A stretch of 64,000 bases of DNA from Girardinichthys multiradiatus (lineage: Eukaryota > Chordata > Actinopteri > Cyprinodontiformes > Goodeidae), in NCBI RefSeq assembly GCF_021462225.1, contig NC_061816.1:10317390-10381389 (forward strand), in the 5' to 3' direction. Position 1 is the stretch's first letter. The number at the start of each line of letters is the position of its first letter. Positions 51,701-61,900 of the stretch are shown here, piece after piece. Both the position numbers and the translations under genes were made by a program. The notes under the pieces were generated by a model. It saw only the letters and a list, made by a program, of their open reading frames with translations. It was not told where the DNA came from and did no database searches.

Positions 51701-52844
51701 ATGTAAACATCACAGGTTCTGGAGAAAAATCAACTAAAATCCAAATCCAGCTGCCTGTAGCATTTAACCAGTTCAAAACAGTCTAAAACCAGTACCTCTT
51801 ACCAGTGGGGATTTACCAACAACTGCACTTGTTTGGTGCTTCCAAGTAAATCTGGTACACTGGATTGTCTAAATATTAAAACAACTCTAAAGTCATTTAA
51901 ACCTGTTTTATTCTCAATTGTCTGCAGGGACTTATTTAAGAAATCCTAAACTACAACTTTGACCCTTTTCAGTTGATTTTATTTTTATGCATCTGTTTGT
52001 CTGTTCATCCATCCAGTGGCTTTAGCCGCTTATAGTTTTTAACTAAAAGAAAATCAAACCAAATCTCCAGTCAGTTCTACTGTGGCTACTTTTTATCAAT
52101 TATTTGTCTTGATTATAGCGAACCAAAAGCTGTACAGTTAAACCCCTAATACTTATCTAACATGTATTGCAGTTCAGACAGTTCTTGTGATGTTGTGACA
52201 ATAACTTTAGGATACATTGTGCATCTCAAATGGAAGTGCACCAAAAATGACACACAGACTCCAAAGACTTTACAGGACTTGATGTTCCATAAAATCTGCT
52301 TCATTTTCTCAGGCTTAGACCTGTCTAACAGGTGTTTTTTAGTTCACCAGGAGTTGAACAAATGGTACTTTTGTAGATGGTCTCACATCTCATTTATGTC
52401 TTGTTTTAGCTGTCTAAAAACGTCATCAGAAACATCATTCCTGCGAGGCTTCTGGAGTTGTTGCCAGATCAGCAAACTAGCCTGTTGGGTGAAATGAAAG
52501 TCCAGTTTTTAAGTGAGGCTTATCACTCCCCCAGGATGCTTTAACTCCCTCCTTTGCATTTAATGAACTACATCTCTGAAAGCCTTCAAGATTTATTTTG
52601 ACTTACCAAAATCTACTGGGAGTTTCTGTATCTTATCAAACACTTTATTTAAGGATCTACCTCATGAGGTTTTGCAGCCCAACTGATAGGTATTATTTAG
52701 TCAACTCAGAGGTAAGGAACGACACAGAGGCAGTTATACTTGCGGCAAGGGTAGGTCACACTCTGCAGTGCAAAACTACGAAGTATTAACACTCCTCCCT
52801 CTTTATTTATACATGCTTGGTCACACACAGTTCAACAAACATTC

Positions 52845-52916
<72 letters not shown>

Positions 52917-55900
52917 GTCAGAAAGGTTAGGGTTCATTTGTCTTGATTATAAACAAACAGAGGAAGTGGGGACCTGGTGCATAGCCCCCAGATGCTGCTA
53001 GTAAAATAATAAAATAATAAAAGCATAACTCATTCTTGTGACCATCTCCTTTCATGTAACATGTAAGGAGGGAAAAGCACTTAGATAAGTGATAAATAAT
53101 ACAAAAGTCATAAAAACCCTAACACCAACGAAACACTCAATCCTGTCTTGATGTTTCTCTGTATAAATTTCCTTAAAAGATTCATGGAAAACAAGGGCAA
53201 CTTTAAAACGTTACTGTCATTTATTTCAATTTCTTGTTAATATCATTGTGTCTCTGACAGGTCCTACAGAACATCCTGGAAGCAGAGAGTGAATATTCAA
53301 GGGAGCTACAGAGTCTCCTGGGGACTTACCTTCGGCCACTTCACCCCACAGACAGGTAGATGTTCCTGACATTCTTTGACTTGTTTACTCAACAGAATAT
53401 TTAACGTGTTATTGTTAGGTGCCTTGAGAGGACATATGTTGTATAACCACCATATAAATAAATGGAATTGAATTTAATAGAATTTAATATTAGAGCACGT
53501 GTGTTTCATGTATTATTTTTTCCTTCCTCGTTTCTGTTCCACAGACTCAGCAGTGGTGACATCGGTCATATTCAGGGGAATCTGGAAGAGATCTCAACCT
53601 TTCAGCAGATGCTTGTTCAGTCCTTGGACGATCAGACTAAGTCATTCTTTGTTTTTGTCCTTGCAAAATTCCTTAATCTTCTGTTGGATTCAAAACTGCT
53701 AACTCTATAAAGAACCTGCAGTACTTTTCTGTATGTTTTATAGTCCTTTTAAAACAAATATACAAACAACTTATGCATGCCATCAGGCATTTAAATTGCA
53801 TCATTTTTCACTTTTTTTTAAGAAGGCCAACCTCTTTAATGCTGTTGTAGCTTCTAGTCAGTAGTAAATGCAGCAACAGAGACATCTAGTGGCCAACCGA
53901 TTGTCCATTTTTGATGCATTTGTTTCTGTGTCATTAAAGTAACAAGAAATGTTTCATCAAGTCTGATATTACAGTGTGGTTTGTGTAGACTTCCTGAGAG
54001 CCAGCAGAGAATTGGGGGGTTCTTTCTGAGCCAGATGCCTCGGATGGAGATCATATATGTGGCTTACTGCTCCAATCACCCATCTGCAGTCAGCGTACTC
54101 ACACAGCACAGGTATGGCCAGACACAAACCCTGAGCATGTATTGAAACTACAAACACTTAAGAGTGTTTTGTTTATTAATGTGTCTCACAGTGAGTATCT
54201 TGGGGAATATATGGAGTCAAAGGGGGCGTCCAGTCCTGGGATGTTGACTCTGACAATTAGTCTGAGTAAACCCTTCACCAGAATGGAAAGATACCCAGCA
54301 CTGCTGAAAGAACTGGACAGACATATGGAAGTAGGTGTTTATAGACTCAAAACATCAGGAGACCAACTTTCTTGTTTTTTATATTCTGATTGTGTTTTAG
54401 GAACAACACCCTGACCGAGCTAACCTCATTGCTGCTATGGCAGCCTTTAAAAGCCTTGAAGTAAGAATGCTTCTTTTCTTCTCTGTTGCCCTAAGTTGAA
54501 CCAGTTTTACCAGTGGTCCAGCAATAACTTTGATCACATTTTGCTGAGTTTTTGTAGGTTTATTTACCTGTGTGTGTGTTTTAACACAGGCTACGTGTCA
54601 GGAAGTAAGAAAGAAGAAGACAGTGGAGATGCAGATTCTGACAGAGCCAATCACAAACTGGGAGGGAGAAGATATTAAAACTCTTGGCCCAGTTCTTCAC
54701 ATGTCCCAAGTCAAAGTTTACACGCAGAATTGTCAGGTACAAAACTCTGTGACTGTCGACACTGGTGTAGGAAGAGATGTTGAGTTTTACTCCGTACCTG
54801 TTGAAGGGTCATCTCCACAAGTCTGAACCCTTGTGATCTCGCATGTGAGCTAAATCCAACAGGATTTGGTAAAAAGAGTTTTGTCTTTCAGGAGTCAAAC
54901 GAACGCTTCCTCATCCTGTTTCCTCACACTCTCCTCATGCTTTCAGCTAGCCTCAGAATGAGTGGATTCATATACCAGGTATATTAAAAATGACTGAATC
55001 TTCATTATATCTTACAAGTTTTCATAGTAAGAAACGTTATGCTCACAAACTTTACAACAAATTGTCGTCAGCACTCTTGTAAAGTGACCTACTCTGTGTT
55101 TCTGTTTGTCTGTAGGGGAAAATACCGTTATCAGGAATGCTCATCTCCAGAATCGAAGATGGAGAAAACTTGAGGAATGCTTTTGAAATATCTGGTCAAC
55201 CCATTTTCTTTCTTTACTCAAAATAATTTGGTGATCTCAACAGATCTCATTTTATGATTTTTATCATGGAAAAAATGTTAAATGTATCAAATGTATGTAC
55301 TTAATTACTGAAATCGTCTGAGAACTCTGAACTGGAAACGTTTTTGCAGTTCTAGTGGCTGCTATTTTTGTAAAAAAAGTTTTTCAAAGTAGGCAGACAG
55401 GAAACGGGGGGGAGAGAGGGGGAGGACACAGCCTCAGTCTCCAGGGTTGGGACTGAGGCCTCGGTCTAAGGGTCGCGTGCTCTAACGCCACGCCATAATA
55501 CGTTTTTATGTATTTTATGTTTTAAATAAAAACCAACAAAGCCTACCTGATGTCTTTTATATTGTCTTCGTTGAGCTAATGTGCCCAGTAAAATCACAGA
55601 GAGGCTAAAGCTATTCTTTGCTCATGTTGCTCTGTTCATATATTTGACTTTTTATTACAAGTCATTATTTCTCATTGTGTGCGTGTTGTTGTGCAGGGGG
55701 CCAGTGTGAGCGTACACAGATAGCTTGTAACAGTCAGCGTGATCTACAAGACTGGTTGGACCTTCTCACCAAACACACACACACCACTCCACCTCATGTG
55801 CACAAGCCTCAGGCTTGTCACACAGTAAGGCTCTATGTTGTATTAACAGTAGGCGAGGTGATCCACATCCACGTTGCTTCTTATGCATCTGTCTCTTTTT

Positions 55901-58900
55901 CTTCTTCACCATGCTGTTTCTAGTTGCCCTCCCATCCTGTCACTCCCTCCAGACACCCTGAGTCCCGTGGGGGGAGCGGTGGGAGCCCTTACCACACTCT
56001 GCCTCATCCCTCTTCATATGGGACAAATCAGAGTAGCAGCCCCATGTGGGGACCCCTGGAGCCACCAAGCTCCCCCAAACCCTGGACCCTGAGTTGCCTT
56101 CGCCCTGCACCTCCACTACGACCCTCGGCTGCTCTGTGCTTCAAAGAGGTGCTAATTCCAAACCTGTTAAAATAAGTAGAAAACTAATTTAAGCTTGGAC
56201 ATGCATGAGAGTGTGTTGCTGAAGGTCAAACTTGAGGACCTCTAGGAGGATATGATATTTTTTCTTTTAGTGTGTCTTAAGAAATAATTGCAGCACCTTG
56301 AACGTGTTCACATTTGATCAGTTACAACAACAAACGTCAGTGCATTTTATTTGGATTTTATGTGACAGACCAACACAAAGTAGAGCGTAGTTGTGATGTG
56401 GGAAGATGATGATATGTGGGTTTTGAATATTTGTACAGATGGTGTGAATATGTGGCATGCTTTTATATTTGTATGTATATCTGAACCCACATTTCCTGCT
56501 GTTATAACTGCAAATCTTTTGAATCATGACTCTACCAGCTTTACACATCTAAGGACTGAAGTTTTTGTCCATTAATCTTTGCAGTTTTGCTGAAGCTCAG
56601 TCAGATTGGATGATGAGCATCTTTAAACAGCAGTTTTCAAGTCTTGCCACTGGTTCTCACTTGGATTTAGGTCGTGCTTTTGACTGGCTTGTTTTAACAC
56701 ATGAATATGCTGTGATTCAAACCATTTCATTGTAGCTCTGGCTTTATGTTTAGAGTCACTGTCCTGCTGGAAGGTGAACCTCCACCAGGGCCGGTTCTAG
56801 GCATGCATATATGAGGGCGCAGGCTGAAATGTGAAGGGGGCATCATCATGGGTACACATTATGCGAATGTTTATTGTTGTTGATTTGTGTTTTCTTCATG
56901 GGATTGGGGTAAACTGTGTTGTACTGTGGAATTTGCCAGACTGCACTGGTTTCCTCCCAGTTGGGCTTTTTTTGAACATGTTGGGCTGGAGAAAAATAGC
57001 TTTGGCCGGGTTGTTAAAATTTCGGCCGCTTTTCGCAACATTTGGAATGTTTTTAGTAATTATTCACATCAAAATAGTTGTCATTGGTGGCAGAAAAGTA
57101 AAAATTTGCATATGTCAAAATGTGTCTTTTTACTCATTATTAGCTCATTTATTTTGAAAAAGAGAATCTGTTGAACATGACATCAACCGTTAGTGATGGT
57201 CATTGGTTAATCAACTGTCTCTGTGAAATTATATTTGTAAATTGTAAACGCCCAAAACACTGTTAAGAGTTCATCTACATGACTTGATGTTGTGAGACAG
57301 CGTCATGCTGAAGAGGAAAATACAAAATATATCCAGAAAGCTAAAACCAGACCAGAACTTGCACAGACATTTTTGGTGGCAGGTGCTTAAGCCAAAAAAG
57401 GGCGTCCATTGCCAAATTTATGTATAAAATTAAAAAATAAAATAAATAACAGGACATATTTAAGCTTTTATAGTCTCTCGTTTCTTGGAATTATGCTGCA
57501 AAATTTGTCATTGAAATAAATCAATGTTCTGCTATGCATCGTAATGAAAAGAGACTCACTGAATCAGGTGAGAAAACATTTAACATCATTTGACTGTTTT
57601 CTGACAAAGTTGAAACATTACACTAATAATTAACCATTATCAATATCAGTATAACTTACCACACTTTCATGTAGCTCAACTTAAGAACCACCTTTCATTT
57701 CAAATCACAAACCCTCTTTAGGTAGTTAATGTTAACATTGGCTCTATTATTATTATTATTGTTATTATTATTATTAGACAGCTAAGCAACATTTTCCTAT
57801 TAATTCATCATTTTGTGTTTGCTGCTCTATATCATAGAGTATTATATTCAGCCTTCGACATATATTAGCCTGTAATGTTAACTACCTAGCAAAATGATTC
57901 CTCAACTGTTGGAGTAGAAATGCTTGCATGAAAAGAGCTCCTTGAGTTAAAGTGACTTTTACCTACACACAACAGTTTGGCCAGCTTGCTGTAATTATAC
58001 AATACTGTATGTTTGTTTCTATTATCAACACTTTATTGTGAGAGTTAGGTTACTAGACATTCAGAAAAAGGGTTGTGGTCATGCTTTTTCTTTTCTTCTT
58101 CAAACTTTACAATCAAAGTAATTAGGTGAAATGAGTGAAATGGTCTAATTTGTCTGTTTGGTTGTTTATCTCCCTCTCTGTCTCTTCATTAAACTTGACA
58201 AACATCAGTGAACAGCTGGATTTTATGAGTACATCCTCCAACAGTTTTTTTTTTCTTCCTTTTAGCTCTGATCAGCTAACCTATCCCTGCTGAGTGATAA
58301 GCATGATGCTACTACCACCATGCTTCATCATGGGGAAGGCATGTTCAGGGTTTAGTATTAGTTTTCCACGGCAGGTTTTTTTGTGCACGCCACAATACGT
58401 AATTTTGGACTCATCTGACTAGAGCTCCTTCTTCCACGAAGCTGTGTCTCCTGTATAGCAGACACATCTCTGCAGCTCCTACAGAGCTTCCGCGGGCCTC
58501 TTGGCTGCTTCAGATTAATGCTGTAGTCACTTTGTGTCGGTAGGTTTACAGTTGTACCATAGTTGTTGTACCATTGTTTCCATTTTCAGACGATGGGTAG
58601 TACAGCTCTGTGAGAAATCCTATGAGCCCGGAACACAGAGGAACTCCATTCACTAATTAGGTGGTTCTGGAGGCAGTTGGTACACTGAAGTTTTATTTAG
58701 TTTTATCAAAGTAAAGTCTGTTGTTGTAACATGATAAAATGTGGAAAGGTTGAAGGAGTGTGAATCCTTAGGAAAGACAAGCTAAAGCCTCTCCTGGTTT
58801 ATACTCTGATTCCGTGTTTTTTTGTTTTGTCTTTTTAAAGGATGTAAGTAAAAGTCCCAAAAACAAGAGGCCGCTGCTCCCTACAATAAGAAAACCAGAG

Positions 58901-61900
58901 AGGAAACCATCGGAGGAAGATTTCACTGCCAGAAAGAGTGAGTACAGCACAGGAACCTCGCTGCAAAGTCAGTTCCGGTCTGGTGTTTGATAAATTAGCT
59001 AAAAAAAGTTTTTAGTAACTTTGTTCACATTTGCATATTTGCTGTTTTCACAAAAGTGTACCAGAATCTGAAATATGATTAACAGGTTGTAACAAAAATG
59101 GCTTAAACTCCTTTAACCTAAACAGTCCAAACTGTTAGGAATATCCATGCATCTTTGTTTGTTTGTCAGTGTATGTTGACCTTTAGGTAAATATTTGACC
59201 TTGACCTTTTTCTCAGTTATTTGTTGGTTTTGCTCACTGGGATAAATATGCTATTGAAAGGCCCATAGATACAGATTCCTCGTCATTATTTTTTGTATGC
59301 TTAATGTTAGAAAAAAAAAAATACATAGTTTAATAAAACGTATTGATGATTTACGTTTCTGACTTTATCAAAAAATTGAATGACAATAATCATATGTTGC
59401 AGCCAGACATGTTGAACTCCCTCTATCAATTACAAAAGCCAAACATTTGATATGATTGATTGATACAATATATATAGTTGCATACATAATTGTAATATGT
59501 AAATGAAGCAGTGCTTCTGTATAAAAACTTTTAAATGTACCTTCAGCCTCTGTCCCATTTGTTTTTATTTCTTCCATCATCTTCGCATGCTTCAGGTACA
59601 GCAGCTCTGGAGGAGGATGCTCAGATACTGAAAGTGATTGAGGCCTACTGTACGAGTGCAAAGACTCGTCAGACTCTCAATTCAAGTGAGCTACTTCATT
59701 TCTAAGCATTTCTATCCAAACACATCATCATAGAGTCTCACTGTTTGTACTGTGTCTCTTATTACGAAGCACTGTTTACTCTAAGCTTGTTTTTACTAAC
59801 AGGTTTTTCTCTCTTCTCTCTTTTGTCTTATGTTCATTCATCCTGGTTCATTGCTCTCCAACTATTATTTTATCCTTAAATTACTCATATTGTCCTGTCG
59901 TGTTGTGTCACCTTCGTCCCTCCTCTGCCTTTTCTTATATTTGTCCCATTTAAACCATTTAATATCCTTCATTTGTCCTCGTGTTGTCCTGCGTTTTCAT
60001 ATTTTGTGTCTGATTACTGTCAAAACCAACTTCATGGTTTGTCCAACACCTTCATACTGTGTCCAATATGATTTCATGTGTCCCTGACCCTCCCAAACAT
60101 GTAATTGGTGGTTGTTTTATGGTACCGTAAAGCATGGCAAGGAACTGACCTCATGCATAACCATGTGCTGGCTGAGACCAGCCTCACAGTGGCTGCGCTC
60201 CCTAGTAACGTGCCATCTTCTGACCAATCAGAAGACTCCGATTATGACAGTATCTGGACTGCTCAAAGTCACAGGACCGCTTCGTTGTCTCGTAAGAAGC
60301 TACTGTTGCGAACCGTTCATGCTGACTGAAAGTTTACCATAGTTGCCGTGTTGTGTTTAAGTCATAGATTTAATAAAAGCAAAACTGTGCTTTCTTAGGG
60401 CTTGAAATTCTCAGATTAAATACTTTTAAAAAACAATATTTTTTTGTGCAACAATAACTTACTGTAAAATTATTGTTTCAGGCTCCAGCAGAAAAGATGT
60501 CCATATGCTGTTCCCAGAGGAGGAGAAGATTATTGTTGAAGAAACAAGGAGCAACGGACAGACTGTACTGGAGGAAAGGTAATAAATCTGACTGTTTATA
60601 TAAAGGTCCATCTCAAGAAATTATAATATCATCCAAAAGTGAATTTTCTCAGAAATATATCGTATGTAAAGCCACTAAAAAGCTTTTTAAATTGAATTAC
60701 TGATGTATAGTTTCAGTGATAATCTGAGAAGCACCTGAATATGCATCGTATTTTGACACAGGTCAGTTGTATGTGTTGCTGGTGCCCCCTACAGTCAAAA
60801 AGAAATTGTGCAACAAAACATTCATAGAACAAAAATCCCCAGTGTTGGACAGGGTCACCTTGACCTCTTAAAGAAAACATTTTAGGGAAAGTATCGGGTA
60901 CAAAATCTTTCCTGTCTGCTTACTGTACAATAAAGGCCACTGGTGCCAAAAAACATTGTGTATGTCAAAGCTTTCCAGAGATGTGTAGCTTGATGCCTTT
61001 GCTGATTTGAAATACAATATTCTTATAAGTCAATGCATGGATAACGGAGAGAATTAGAAAAGTAAAAAGAGTTTCAAAAAACTCTTATCTGAACTCACTC
61101 ATTTATTTTACTTTGAATTTCTGTTTGTGGGTAAAGATGGCGCCAGTGTGTGTGGTGAATCATCTACCGCTTTCTATTGTTCTTCTGCTTTTGCTCTTGT
61201 TCCTGTGCATTTTTCCTGATGTGATCTCATTACTGGTGTATGAACGCCAAACCCTTCTGGAGCTCCGTCTCTCTACTGCAAAACATCTACATTGCCATGA
61301 AGAAAGACACGATTCTTTACGCCCTCTCTTGGCTGGAGCCTTACCTTTACCAGGCACCACAACCACCTCGCTGGAGAAGGTGTGGTAGGTGCTGCGGGCA
61401 GCTAGTGATGCTGAAGGCCAGTTTGGCCCGGTCTCCTGGGATTTGTCTGACCCAGTTTAGATCTGTTTCTCGACTTTGTTTGTCCTGTTGTTTCCTGGAC
61501 CCTATTGATTTCTGGCTGGTACCTGTTGCTGGTACCACTCGGATCAGGTGTTCTGTCCTCGCCTCATTCATCTACATCTGGTGAGGTGCCAACCTTGGGA
61601 ATGTGTGGCATTTTGAATTGACTCTTTTCTCCAGATTGTAACTGAGCCTTTTTGAGTTGAGTCGCTTTCCTCCACCTCTATGTCCGGTGATCTGTCATCA
61701 TCCACTAAAGTACAACAAAGATTTTCTCCAGGATTGTTCTGACTTCTTGGGTGAAATTATATCAAAATATGAGCAAGTTTTAATTGGAGGGGATTTTAAT
61801 ATGTGTGTGTGTTACTCTGGTGAAGGACTTCTTAGATTTATTGGACGCCTGTGGTCTCAGTGAATGGCCCAACCTACAAACGTACGCACACACTGGACCT

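Noticed and set aside
52768..53001. Open frame with a Cys-Val run
   Set aside because: It is the TG microsatellite read through.
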